Source: Pseudomonadota bacterium
Lineage (GTDB): Bacteria; Desulfobacterota; Anaeroferrophillalia; Anaeroferrophillales; Tharpellaceae
NCBI GenBank assembly: GCA_030641485.1
Contig: DAOWHJ010000148.1
Span: 1-11,597 of the forward strand
Reading direction: 5' to 3'
DNA length: 11,597 bases
The notes below the pieces were generated by a model. That model was given only the letters and a program-made list of their open reading frames with translations. It was not told the origin of the DNA and made no database searches. How positions within the stretch are numbered: the first letter of the stretch is position 1; every line of letters begins with the position of its first letter. The translations under genes were made by a program, and so were the position numbers. Positions 1 through 7,711 of the stretch are shown piece after piece.

Positions 1-1044
1 CATGTCATGTTTGGCGGTCTGACCCATGAACCTGCAGTTTTGTTGGCCGAAAAACTTCTTGCCATCACCCCGCCTGGACTTGAAAAGGTCTTCTTCACCG
101 ATTCAGGGTCAGTGGCAGTTGAAGTGGCGCTCAAGATGGCGCTGCAGTACTGGGTTTCACTAGGTCGTTCTCAAAAAAAGCGAATCCTGACTCTGCGCCA
201 AGGTTATCATGGGGATACATTTGGAGCCATGTCGGTTTGTGATCCGGATAATGGGATGCACCATCTTTTCAGTGATATGGTGATGCCGCAGATTTTCGCT
301 CAAGCTCCGCAAATTTCTTTTGCCGAGGCTTGGGATGAGAACGATTGTGCTGAGATTGCCGAACTGATTAAGAACCATCACCAGGAGCTGGCAGCGGTTA
401 TTATCGAGCCGATTGTCCAGGGGGCCGGGGGGATGCGCTTTTATCATTCTCGGTACCTGCTTAAAGTGAGGGAATTGTGTAACGAGTTTGATGTTCTCTT
501 GATTGCCGATGAAATTGCCACCGGTTTTGGTCGTACCGGTGAACTTTTTGCTTGTAATCACGCCCATATAACCCCGGATATTCTTTGCCTGGGTAAGGCT
601 TTGACCGGGGGTTATATGAGTTTTGCGGCAACTCTGTGTAAAGGTTTTGTGAGTGAGGTGATTTCGCAAAATAGTCCTGGGGTTTTGATGCACGGGCCTA
701 CTTTTATGGCCAGCCCTCTGGCTTGTTCTGTGGCGCTTGCGAGTATCGATTTATTGGAGCAATCAGCCTGGCAAAGTTCGGTCACTAAAATTGAAAGTCT
801 GCTGCAATCAGGCCTTGAGCCTTGTCGTGAATTGCCAGCAGTTAAAGATGTTCGGGTTCTAGGAGCAATTGGGGTCGTTGAAACTAAAGACCCGGTTGAT
901 GTCCGGAGGGTTCAGGAGAGACTGGTTGAACGGGGAGTCTGGTTACGTCCATTTGCCCATCTCTGCTACACTATGCCGCCGTTTATCGCAACCGAGGCTG
1001 AAATAACTGAGATAACTTCAGCTATCTATGCCGCCCTCTCGTGA
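1..1044 (+). CDS. bioA: Adenosylmethionine-8-amino-7-oxononanoate aminotransferase, 5'-truncated
   Basis: This PLP-dependent class III aminotransferase transfers an amino group from S-adenosylmethionine to 8-amino-7-oxononanoate (KAPA), giving 7,8-diaminononanoate in cytoplasmic biotin synthesis. The reading frame is open from base 1 (His-Val-Met), so the N-terminus lies outside the window. About 347 residues are visible, against roughly 430-450 for full-length BioA. Numbering from the Met at base 7, the sequence shows the MFGGLTHEPA stretch typical of BioA, a GSVAVEVALKMA cofactor-binding region near 34-45, YHGDTFGAMSVCDP (67-80), the PLP-contacting Asp168 in IADEIATGFGRTG, and the probable Schiff-base Lys197 in LGKALTGG. 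The C-terminal WLRPF and YTMPP motifs are also present. The BioA-specific motifs separate it from other class III aminotransferases. Its 3' end overlaps the convergent cusA gene by 27 bp. No other biotin gene is in view; the rest of a bio cluster may lie upstream. Confidence 0.95.
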   Translation, partial: HVMFGGLTHEPAVLLAEKLLAITPPGLEKVFFTDSGSVAVEVALKMALQYWVSLGRSQKKRILTLRQGYHGDTFGAMSVCDPDNGMHHLFSDMVMPQIFAQAPQISFAEAWDENDCAEIAELIKNHHQELAAVIIEPIVQGAGGMRFYHSRYLLKVRELCNEFDVLLIADEIATGFGRTGELFACNHAHITPDILCLGKALTGGYMSFAATLCKGFVSEVISQNSPGVLMHGPTFMASPLACSVALASIDLLEQSAWQSSVTKIESLLQSGLEPCRELPAVKDVRVLGAIGVVETKDPVDVRRVQERLVERGVWLRPFAHLCYTMPPFIATEAEITEITSAIYAALS

Positions 1045-4000
1045 TCTAAGTCTGCGAGACCCTCTTAATTGGGCGGACAGTTTATTCTTATGTTGGCTCA
1101 GTGTTGGAATAGTTGGCGAAACCAGTTCGTGGCGATCGGTCCAGCGTTTCCAGATCAGGTAAACCGCCGGCAGAATTACCAAGGTTAGGATGGTCGAACT
1201 GACGAGTCCTCCAACCATGGGTGCAGCAATGCGTTTCATGACTCGGGTTCCGGTTTCGGTTCCGAACATGATTGGTAAAAGGCCAAGGGTTGTGGTCGCC
1301 ACAGTCATGAGCTTGGGCCGCACTCGATCCACCGCCCCCTCAACAATAACCGCCTTGAGGTCGTCCAGTGATTGCAGGCGACCGGCAGATTTCCAGCGCT
1401 CATAAGTCCCATCAAGATAAACCAGCATGACAATGCCGGTCTCGGCCGCAAGCCCAGCTAGGGCGATAAAACCCACCGCCACCGCCACCGAAAGATTATA
1501 TTCGAAAAACACCAAAAGCCAAACCCCACCAACCAGAGCGAACGGCAGGGTCAGCATGACGATCAGGCTTTCAGCCAGATTGCGAAAATGGATGTAGAGC
1601 AAGAGAAAGATAATCGCCAAAGTTAGCGGCACGACAATCAGCAAGCGCTGGTTGGCGCGTTCCATGTACTCAAATTGTCCGGACCAGACGATGGAAACTC
1701 CGGGCGGCAATTCGATTTGTTCGGCAACCGCCTGTTGGGCGCGCTTGACATAGCCTCCGACATCGGAGGTCTTGAGATCGACATAAATCCAGGCCGTGCG
1801 GCGAGCATTTTCGCTTTTGATCGCCATAGCCCCCTTACTGATCGTGATGTCGGCTACCTGGATCAGTGGTACCGCGTGCCCCATCGGTGTCGGCACCGCG
1901 ACGTGCTTTAAGGATTCCAGGTCAGAACGTAACTCGCGCGGATAGCGCAGATTAATCGGATAACGTTCTAAGCCCTCAACCGTAAAACTGACGTTCATAC
2001 CCCCAATAGCACTTTTGATGACATCCTGAACATCGCCAACGGTCAGACCAAAACGGGCCGCATCACCCCGGCGAATATTCACATCGATAAAATTACCCCC
2101 CACAACTCTCTCTGAATAGGCCGACAGGGTGTCTGGTAGTTGACTGACCAGGGCCTCGATTTTTTCACCAATTACGGACAACTTGGCCAGATCCGGCCCC
2201 ATCAGTTTGATCCCGACCGGGGTTTTGATGCCGGTTGCCAGCATATCAATGCGGGTTTTAATCGGCATCGTCCAGGCATTGGTCAAACCCGGAAATTGAA
2301 CCATTTTGTCGAGTTCTTTAATGATATCTTCAATCACCTTACCTTTAGGCCAGGTGGCTTTGGGCTTGAGAATGATCGTGGTTTCAATCATCGATAGAGG
2401 AGCCGGATCCGTCGCTGTTTCGGCGCGTCCGATCTTTCCTAAAACATGCTCAACCTGGGGGTGTTTAATGATGATCTTGTCGGTCTGCTGTAAAAGCTCT
2501 TTGGCTTTGGTGATCGAGATACCCGGGAGGGTGGTCGGCATGTAGAGTAGGTCGCCCTCGTTTAAAGGTGGCATAAATTCACTCCCCATATTCGAGAAGG
2601 GAAACCAGGTCGCCACGGTTATGGCTATGGCGATCAGAACCGTCGAGATCGGAAAACGCAAAACCGAGCGAACCAGCGGCCGGTAAATCCAGATAAAGAA
2701 TCGGCTGAGCGGATTTCGTTTTTCGCTGATCACCTTGCCACGAACAAAGAAGTACATCAAGACCGGAACAATCGTGATTGCCAGGATTGCCGAGGCTCCC
2801 ATCGCAAAAGTCTTGGTATAGGCCAAGGGCGTAAACAGCCGGCCCTCCTGTTGTTGCAACGTGAAAACCGGAAGAAAGCTTACGGTTACAATCAAAAGAG
2901 AAAAGAACAAGGCCGGCCCAACCTCCTGGGCCGCTAGGATAACCACTTCAAGTTGTGACAACCCGTGGTCTCGCTCTTTATGTTTATGGAGATTCTCAAC
3001 CATGACTACTGAAGCATCGACCATAACCCCGATAGCGATGGCGATACCACCCAGAGACATTATATTGGCACTCATGCCGAGCAGGCGCATGATGAGAAAA
3101 CTAATAAGAATACCAACCGGAAGCGTGAAAATTGCGACAAAAGCCGAACGAAAGTGGAGGAGAAAAACCATAATGATCAAGGCGACAACAATCAGCTCCT
3201 CGGTCAGTTTGTTTTTCAACGTATCGATGGCCCGCAAAATCAGGTTGGAGCGATCGTAGGCGGTATGAATCTCAACCCCTGCGGGCAAGCCTTGCTTGAG
3301 TTCCTCCAGCCGGACTTTGACCCGCTTAATAACTTCGAGGGCATTTTCTCCAAAACGAACAATGATGATACCTGCCACGGCTTCACCCTCACCATTCATT
3401 TCGATGATACCGCGACGGATTTCCGGTCCGATCTGAATGTTGGCAATTTGAGCAAGCAGGATCGGTGTATGCGTATCGCTATCAATGCCGACCGGGATCA
3501 ACTCTAAATCTTCAATCGAGCTTATATAGCCTCTTCCTCGGATCATAAACTCGGTCTCACCCATCTCCAACAGACGTCCGCCAACATCCATGTTCGACCG
3601 CTTAATCGCCATGTTGACGTGTTGTAGAGAGAGCCCGTAGGCCCTGAGTTTTTCTGGGTCGACTTCGACTTGATACTGTTTAACATATCCTCCGGCACTG
3701 GCAACCTCCGCGACCCCGGAGAGCGCCATCAACTCATAACGCAGGTACCAGTCTTGGATTGAACGAAGTTGCTGCAGGTCATGCCGATCTGAAGTCAGGG
3801 CGTACATGTAGACCCAACCAACACCGGTGGCATCAGGGCCGAGTTGCGGGGTGACGCCCGACGGCAAACGTCCCTGAACAAAATTCAGATATTCCAAAAC
3901 CCGTGAGCGGGCCCAGTAGAGATTGGTTCCGTCCTCAAAAATGATGTAGGTCAGCGAAAAACCGAAAAACGAATAGCCACGCACGGTCTTGGCAAAAGGC

Positions 4001-4227
4001 ACCGAGAGCATTGCCGTCGTTAAGGGATAGGTGACCTGATCTTCAACTACCTGCGGGGCTTGACCCGGATATTCGGTGAAAATAATCACCTGAACATCGG
4101 AGAGGTCGGGAATGGCATCCACCGGGGTGTTCCACATGGCCCAGAGTCCCGCCGCAATCACAATAGCAGTGACAATAATGACAAAAAAACGATTGCGGAC
4201 ACTGCTTTCTATGATCCACTTAATCAT
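1018..4227 (-). CDS. cusA: CusA-type Cu(I)/Ag(I) RND efflux pump, inner-membrane subunit
   Basis: This is the proton-driven inner-membrane pump of a tripartite heavy-metal efflux complex, moving Cu(I)/Ag(I) into the CusB-CusC conduit. It has 1069 residues against about 1047 in E. coli CusA, and the RND layout is complete: TM1 at about 12-30, two large periplasmic loops, and TM clusters at about 340-495 and 860-1025. The three methionines that form the CusA metal site are all present: Met563 (LLYMPTTLPG), Met613 (APLSMIETT, with the adjacent Glu615) and Met662 (RIDMLATG). The intramembrane charge relay is intact: Asp404 in IGVMVDASVVMVEN, Glu929 in GLAAETG and Lys972 in RVRPKLMTV. The MVD form of the TM4 motif fits the monovalent-metal CusA group rather than divalent-metal CzcA. 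The ATG is preceded by GAGGA. It is the last gene of cusCBA, 44 bp after cusB. The C-terminal tail is polar and long, and its last eight codons lie on bioA. Confidence 0.96.
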   Translation of the reverse strand: MIKWIIESSVRNRFFVIIVTAIVIAAGLWAMWNTPVDAIPDLSDVQVIIFTEYPGQAPQVVEDQVTYPLTTAMLSVPFAKTVRGYSFFGFSLTYIIFEDGTNLYWARSRVLEYLNFVQGRLPSGVTPQLGPDATGVGWVYMYALTSDRHDLQQLRSIQDWYLRYELMALSGVAEVASAGGYVKQYQVEVDPEKLRAYGLSLQHVNMAIKRSNMDVGGRLLEMGETEFMIRGRGYISSIEDLELIPVGIDSDTHTPILLAQIANIQIGPEIRRGIIEMNGEGEAVAGIIIVRFGENALEVIKRVKVRLEELKQGLPAGVEIHTAYDRSNLILRAIDTLKNKLTEELIVVALIIMVFLLHFRSAFVAIFTLPVGILISFLIMRLLGMSANIMSLGGIAIAIGVMVDASVVMVENLHKHKERDHGLSQLEVVILAAQEVGPALFFSLLIVTVSFLPVFTLQQQEGRLFTPLAYTKTFAMGASAILAITIVPVLMYFFVRGKVISEKRNPLSRFFIWIYRPLVRSVLRFPISTVLIAIAITVATWFPFSNMGSEFMPPLNEGDLLYMPTTLPGISITKAKELLQQTDKIIIKHPQVEHVLGKIGRAETATDPAPLSMIETTIILKPKATWPKGKVIEDIIKELDKMVQFPGLTNAWTMPIKTRIDMLATGIKTPVGIKLMGPDLAKLSVIGEKIEALVSQLPDTLSAYSERVVGGNFIDVNIRRGDAARFGLTVGDVQDVIKSAIGGMNVSFTVEGLERYPINLRYPRELRSDLESLKHVAVPTPMGHAVPLIQVADITISKGAMAIKSENARRTAWIYVDLKTSDVGGYVKRAQQAVAEQIELPPGVSIVWSGQFEYMERANQRLLIVVPLTLAIIFLLLYIHFRNLAESLIVMLTLPFALVGGVWLLVFFEYNLSVAVAVGFIALAGLAAETGIVMLVYLDGTYERWKSAGRLQSLDDLKAVIVEGAVDRVRPKLMTVATTTLGLLPIMFGTETGTRVMKRIAAPMVGGLVSSTILTLVILPAVYLIWKRWTDRHELVSPTIPTLSQHKNKLSAQLRGSRRLRSREGGIDS
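1031..1076. terminator. Possible bidirectional terminator hairpin between convergent bioA and cusA
   Basis: CCGCCC (1031-1036) pairs with GGGCGG (1071-1076), and just inside them TCTCG (1037-1041) pairs with CGAGA (1055-1059). This gives an 11-bp interrupted stem with an 11-nt one-sided bulge. It straddles the bioA stop and the last codons of cusA, where a terminator for one or both genes would be expected. The bulge, and the lack of a clean T-run directly after the stem, keep confidence low. Confidence 0.3.
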
Positions 4228-4271
4228 AGTTCAATCCTCTACAGGGTGAAAAGGCAATTTTTCAAGACACC

Positions 4272-5645
4272 CTACGGTTTTGGTTTCGGCACCAGGTCCA
4301 TGCCGCAAATCGGACAGCTTCCAGCACCGTCCTGAACAATCATGGGGTGCATGGGACAGGTAAAATAATGCTCCCCGCTATCCTGACCATGCTTATGTTT
4401 GGCATCCGGCAACATCGATTCAACCTGGGCTTTTGCCGGACTCTTTACTTGTAGTCTTGCACCCAGCAGTTTCTGTACAGCTTCCTGTAACTGAGCTTCA
4501 GAATCCAGTAAGAATTGTCCTGAAGTGACAACCATGTCATCTTGCGACAGACCCGAGAGTACTTCGGTCTGGTGACCATCGCCAACCAGCCCGGTGACAA
4601 TCTCTCGGGCTTGGTATTTGCCGATTTCACTGGTAATAAAAACGATCTGCCGTTCTCCCGAGTGGATGATGGCTTCCGTGGGGACTTTTAAAACCTCATC
4701 TTTTCTTTGAGCTTCGATACGCACCGTAGCAAACATCCCCGGTTTTAGTCCAACGCCCGGGTTGCTAAATTCCAACCTCACTTTCAAGGTTCGACTTTTT
4801 CGATTAAGCGTCGGATAAATGTATTCCACTTTACCCGCGTATTGTTTGCCCCGCTGGAAGGAGAGCTCCATGTTCGCGGGCTGACCTACCTTTATCCAGG
4901 GCGCATCAAATTCATAGACTTCAGCTGTAACCCAAATCTTTTTCAGATTACCGATACGGTAGAGATCTTTACCGGCCTTAACCCGAGCTCCAGCCACAAC
5001 ATTTTTTTGCAGGATATACCCGCTCCTCGGAGCCATAACCACCAGGTTTCGGTTTACATTCTGTTGGACTATTATTTTTTTGAGGACGGATTCCGGAATA
5101 TCCCAAAGGCGCAAGCGTTCGGCTGCCGATTTGGTTAACTCACCGGCGGGACCACTTACATTATAAGCCAGCAAATACTCTTTCTGGGCCGAAACCAATT
5201 CCGGAGAATAGATCGAGAAGAGCCATTGCCCACGTTTGACTTCCTGACCGGTCTCATCGGCATAGAGGTGTTCGACCCAACCTGAAAAACGGAGATTGAC
5301 AACCGACATCTCACTCTCCGCGACATCGACTTCGCCAAGTGTCCGAATGTGCCGAGAAATTGGACCCCGCTCGACCGCTGCCACCCGGACTCCCATATTT
5401 TGCACCATCACCGGGTCGACCATAACCGTTCCTGCAGTGTTTGACTCCTGACCATCATCATAGACGGGGACTAAATTCATGCCCATTGGCGATTTCCCCG
5501 GTTTTTCTGAGATATAGGTCGGATCCATCGGCGCCACCCAGTGTTTGATCTTGCGTGCCGTCGCTGCTCCAGTAAAAGTTAGGCTCACAAGCAGAAGCGA
5601 GGTGATGCTAATTGCCAGCCAATTTTTCCATCTGTTTCTCTGCAT
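4272..5645 (-). CDS. cusB: CusB-type periplasmic adaptor (membrane fusion protein) with two heavy-metal-binding domains
   Basis: This adaptor links the CusA pump to the outer-membrane channel, and in this family it also binds and hands over metal. It has 457 residues. A signal peptide or membrane anchor spans about 1-30 (ends GAATA). Next is an N-terminal heavy-metal-binding domain (36-62, WVAPMDP then GKSPMGMNLVPVY) with methionines 40, 54 and 56. Barrel-sandwich, helical hairpin and beta-barrel adaptor regions follow (about 85-390; VMAPRSGYI at 203-211 and LKPGMFATVRI at 300-310 are typical). A His-rich linker (about 415-427) leads to a second metal-binding domain at 427-455, with Cys430, Met432, His433 and a CPICGMDLVP motif (Cys444, Cys447, Met449). 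E. coli CusB is about 407 residues, so the C-terminal domain accounts for the extra length. The ATG follows an AGGGAAG ribosome site. The gene lies 19 bp after cusC and 44 bp before cusA, consistent with one operon. Confidence 0.95.
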   Translation of the reverse strand: MQRNRWKNWLAISITSLLLVSLTFTGAATARKIKHWVAPMDPTYISEKPGKSPMGMNLVPVYDDGQESNTAGTVMVDPVMVQNMGVRVAAVERGPISRHIRTLGEVDVAESEMSVVNLRFSGWVEHLYADETGQEVKRGQWLFSIYSPELVSAQKEYLLAYNVSGPAGELTKSAAERLRLWDIPESVLKKIIVQQNVNRNLVVMAPRSGYILQKNVVAGARVKAGKDLYRIGNLKKIWVTAEVYEFDAPWIKVGQPANMELSFQRGKQYAGKVEYIYPTLNRKSRTLKVRLEFSNPGVGLKPGMFATVRIEAQRKDEVLKVPTEAIIHSGERQIVFITSEIGKYQAREIVTGLVGDGHQTEVLSGLSQDDMVVTSGQFLLDSEAQLQEAVQKLLGARLQVKSPAKAQVESMLPDAKHKHGQDSGEHYFTCPMHPMIVQDGAGSCPICGMDLVPKPKP

Positions 5646-5664
5646 AGCACTTCCCTATTTAATT

Positions 5665-6984
5665 TTATTCAGGGATATGATTCCCGGCCAGGGTTTCGAC
5701 GATTGATTTCTGAATCCAGGTCTGTGATTGAGCTATAAGTTGGACCCGCTCGAAATTGAGTAGCTGGATCTCAACCTGATACAATGACGCAAAATCTGCA
5801 CGATTACTCTGATAGGCCGCCAAGGTTGAGTCCAGAGTTTTTCGGGCCTGAGGGATGAGTTTTTCCGAATAGGTTGAGGCTTTTTGGGCGGCCCGCTCCC
5901 AGGCCGCCAAGGCCGTCTCCAATCCAAACTGAATTTCATTCAGTAAGGCATTTTCTTGTTCATTAATGGATGATGCTTCAGATAAATGCATGGCCGTTTG
6001 TGCCGCAAAACTGCTGCTGTAGTTCAAGGGTAGCGGCACTGCAAGGCCCAGACTCATCTGATCAGTACCATCATCCATTCCCGCTTGACGGCGGATGCGA
6101 TATCCAGCCCAAACTGTAATGTCGGGCCAGCGTTCATATGCTGTCTTGTCTGCAGCTAAGGTTTTAGCCTGGGCCCGGGCTTTAAAGTCTTTCAGTGCTG
6201 GACGTTGGTTTTTTGCAAAATTGATCCATTCAGGCAAGCTGAGAGCGGGTGAAATCGTAGAGATCATCTCCGGTGTGGCAACGTAGGTGTTTTGAGGGCG
6301 GTGCAGAGCCGCGTTCAGGGCAGCTGACAACTCTCTTTCCTGGCAACCAAACTCGCCTAGGTCGTCAACCAGTTTGTCGTGCAACACTTCATGGCGCATG
6401 AGATCATGTTGTCCGGCTTTACCAACCTGGTATTTAATCCGTGTGACCTCAATAAATTGTCGCGCAAGTTCTGTATGTCGCAGTGTGACTAAGCGTAACT
6501 GACGCACCAATGTCAAACTCCAGTAGGTTCTCGTGACTAATCCCGCAAGTTGATTGCGTTTTTCCGCCAATGACCATTCCATAGCTCGGGTCTCGGCCAG
6601 AACCACCGCCTCTCGTCGTTCATTCTTGCCGCCTAAGGTAAAGGTTTGTTGTAGCTTGAATTGTAAGCCCGTCATTGGGGAATCTCCCATGCTCCAGGTG
6701 TCATAGGGGAAATTGTTGTACTCAACTGCAAAAACCGGATCCATCCATTTTTGGACCGCCTCAGCTTTATGTCGTAAGGCCTGAACCTGAAGCTCAATCG
6801 ATTTTAATTTGGGGTTAGCGTACAGGGCCTGAGCGACCAATAGCTCAGGCCCTGTACTTTGGGCGAAAGCCGGAAGGTTAACAACTGTAAAGCTAAAAAG
6901 AACATATACGGTAAGCGCAAGTATTCTCCTGGTACCAATGAACTGTCCATCAGATTTTTGGCTTTTGCTATACAATGGTTTCAA
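5665..6984 (-). CDS. cusC: TolC/CusC-like outer-membrane efflux channel (TTG start)
   Basis: This outer-membrane factor would provide the exit duct for the CusAB pump. It has 439 residues: a basic N-terminus, a hydrophobic signal segment (about 20-36) and a probable cleavage after Ala41 (PAFA|Q). Two helical OEP repeats follow, at about 45-230 and 255-430. WMDPVFAVEYNNFP (80-93), the LQQTFTLGGK segment (111-120) and the repeat-2 equivalent LGLAVPLPL (312-320) fit the family. There is no lipobox cysteine near the signal cleavage site, so unlike E. coli CusC it is probably not lipidated. The start is TTG at 6982-6984, chosen because a strong AAAGGAGG lies six bases upstream and the next in-frame Met is residue 91, past the signal peptide. 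It is the first gene of the operon and the closest to the divergent promoter region. Family membership is secure; the name cusC rests on its neighbours. Confidence 0.9.
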   Translation of the reverse strand: MKPLYSKSQKSDGQFIGTRRILALTVYVLFSFTVVNLPAFAQSTGPELLVAQALYANPKLKSIELQVQALRHKAEAVQKWMDPVFAVEYNNFPYDTWSMGDSPMTGLQFKLQQTFTLGGKNERREAVVLAETRAMEWSLAEKRNQLAGLVTRTYWSLTLVRQLRLVTLRHTELARQFIEVTRIKYQVGKAGQHDLMRHEVLHDKLVDDLGEFGCQERELSAALNAALHRPQNTYVATPEMISTISPALSLPEWINFAKNQRPALKDFKARAQAKTLAADKTAYERWPDITVWAGYRIRRQAGMDDGTDQMSLGLAVPLPLNYSSSFAAQTAMHLSEASSINEQENALLNEIQFGLETALAAWERAAQKASTYSEKLIPQARKTLDSTLAAYQSNRADFASLYQVEIQLLNFERVQLIAQSQTWIQKSIVETLAGNHIPE

Positions 6985-6990
6985 GTTTTC

Positions 6991-6998
6991 CCTCCTTT
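6991..6998 (-). promoter_or_regulatory. Ribosome binding site that fixes the cusC TTG start
   Basis: On the minus strand AAAGGAGG sits six bases (GAAAAC) before TTG. This near-perfect anti-16S match at ideal spacing is the reason for accepting a TTG start. Confidence 0.8.
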
Positions 6999-7005
6999 GC
7001 AGTCG

Positions 7006-7034
7006 TCAAAAACACTTACATCAAGCGTTTTTGG
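7006..7034 (-). promoter_or_regulatory. Inverted repeat/hairpin in the cusC leader
   Basis: Two 12-nt arms (7006-7017 and 7023-7034) flank a 5-nt loop. They match at 10 of 12 positions, and in minus-strand RNA one of the two mismatches becomes a G-U pair. The hairpin would lie in the predicted cusCBA 5' leader and end seven bases upstream of the ribosome site. It could be a leader hairpin affecting translation or RNA stability, or a DNA operator just downstream of the transcription start. No long U-run follows the minus-strand stem, so a terminator reading is weak. Confidence 0.4.
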
Positions 7035-7060
7035 CACCATTATTATCTAGTCTGTACAAT

Positions 7061-7089
7061 AGTATACTGATTAGCTACGATTAAAGCAA
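7061..7089 (-). promoter_or_regulatory. Candidate sigma70-type promoter of cusCBA
   Basis: On the minus strand TTGCTT (7084-7089) and TATACT (7061-7066) are separated by exactly 17 bp. Transcription would start near 7054 and give a leader of about 70 nt before cusC. The -10 box lies in an 8-bp perfect palindrome, AGTATACT (7061-7068). The 17-bp spacing is not the stretched 19-20 bp spacing of MerR/CueR-type promoters, so control by that kind of activator is not indicated. Confidence 0.5.
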
Positions 7090-7127
7090 CTGACTATACA
7101 AAAAAATAGTCTTGGTGGGTTGCTTTT
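7083..7127. promoter_or_regulatory. Nested inverted repeats between divergent promoters, possible shared operator
   Basis: An outer pair, AAAGCAAC (7083-7090) and GTTGCTTT (7119-7126), encloses an inner pair, GACTAT (7092-7097) and ATAGTC (7106-7111), around an A-rich 8-nt loop. The outer arms contain the -35 boxes of both divergent promoters. Both predicted transcription starts point away from the repeat, so it would not be transcribed from them; a DNA-level binding site is more likely than an RNA hairpin. The T-run after the right arm also resembles an intrinsic terminator, but no plus-strand gene lies upstream to need one. Confidence 0.4.
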
Positions 7128-7148
7128 TTTACTTAACACCTGTATACT
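7120..7148 (+). promoter_or_regulatory. Candidate sigma70-type promoter of the P460/DUF4079 gene pair
   Basis: TTGCTT (7120-7125), a 17-bp spacer and TATACT (7143-7148) give a predicted start near 7155 and a leader of about 60 nt. The hexamers and spacing are identical to those of the candidate cusCBA promoter on the other strand. Both -10 boxes contain the palindrome GTATAC. Confidence 0.5.
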
Positions 7149-7215
7149 GTAGTGTATTGGTTCAGTATTGTTTCTCTAGTCCACCTTCTAGCCCAATTGG
7201 AAAAGGAGATTTACC

Positions 7216-7692
7216 ATGAAAAAGAGTTTGTTTGTCGGTTTTGTCATGTTGTTGGTTAGCCTACTTATGGTTCCCGTGGTTGTGGCCGAGATGCCGGGTA
7301 GTGATGCGGATGCCCTATGGAGTTATATCACCAAGGATTCACCTTACCAACAGTGGTCTTTTTGGCCTGACCACCAAGGGATGCAGAATGGTCGGGCTCC
7401 GCATGGTCCCAAACACAAAGTTTATGTCAATGATAAAGCCTTGGTTGCCAATACGCCCCCGTTAGAGTACGGAGCAATTCAGGTGAAAGAAAATTTCAAT
7501 ATGGCTGGCGAACTCAAAGCCATAACCGTTATGTATAAAATTAAAGATTATAACCCTAATGACGGCGATTGGTTTTGGGTCAAATATTCTCCGGATGGAA
7601 AAGTTGCTAAAGCCGGTAAGCCGGCAGGTTGTATCGGTTGTCACGGCACCCGGGCAAAAAATGATTTTGTTTTGGTCCACGACATTAAATGA
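7216..7692 (+). CDS. Cytochrome P460-like secreted c-type heme protein
   Basis: This is a small exported heme protein of 158 residues. A signal peptide covers about 1-24 (KK, then a long hydrophobic run ending VVVA). The mature part has features I associate with the cytochrome P460 family: HKVYVNDKAL (67-76), YGAIQVKENF (85-94), ITVMYKIKDYNP (103-114), DWFWVKYSPDG (118-128) and the heme c motif CIGCH (139-143), with Cys139, Cys142 and His143, followed by ND-FV near the C-terminus. Classical P460 proteins use a lysine-heme cross-link in hydroxylamine oxidation. Many relatives have no tested activity, so I assign the fold, not a substrate. The ATG follows AAGGAG at good spacing. The next gene begins 19 bp after its stop, so the two are probably co-transcribed from the promoter that mirrors that of cusCBA. 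Confidence 0.85.
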   Translation: MKKSLFVGFVMLLVSLLMVPVVVAEMPGSDADALWSYITKDSPYQQWSFWPDHQGMQNGRAPHGPKHKVYVNDKALVANTPPLEYGAIQVKENFNMAGELKAITVMYKIKDYNPNDGDWFWVKYSPDGKVAKAGKPAGCIGCHGTRAKNDFVLVHDIK

Positions 7693-7711
7693 GAGTAATT
7701 CAGGAGATCAT

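Noticed and set aside
160..693. Open frame of 177 codons on the minus strand inside bioA
   Set aside because: It lies wholly antisense to conserved bioA sequence, shows no recognisable domain, and is rich in residues expected from an antisense shadow.
2861..3507. Overlapping plus-strand open frames inside cusA
   Set aside because: They are antisense to well-conserved RND coding sequence and have low-complexity, unfamiliar products with no supporting ribosome site.
7083..7130. Intrinsic terminator on the plus strand (stem plus T-run)
   Set aside because: No plus-strand gene lies upstream; the only upstream gene, cusC, runs the other way. The arms coincide with two -35 boxes, so an operator role is more likely.
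7559..7711. Upstream extension of the DUF4079 reading frame
   Set aside because: It overlaps the 3' end of the P460 gene, encodes an unrelated-looking soluble stretch, and a well-placed ribosome site supports the start at 7712 instead.
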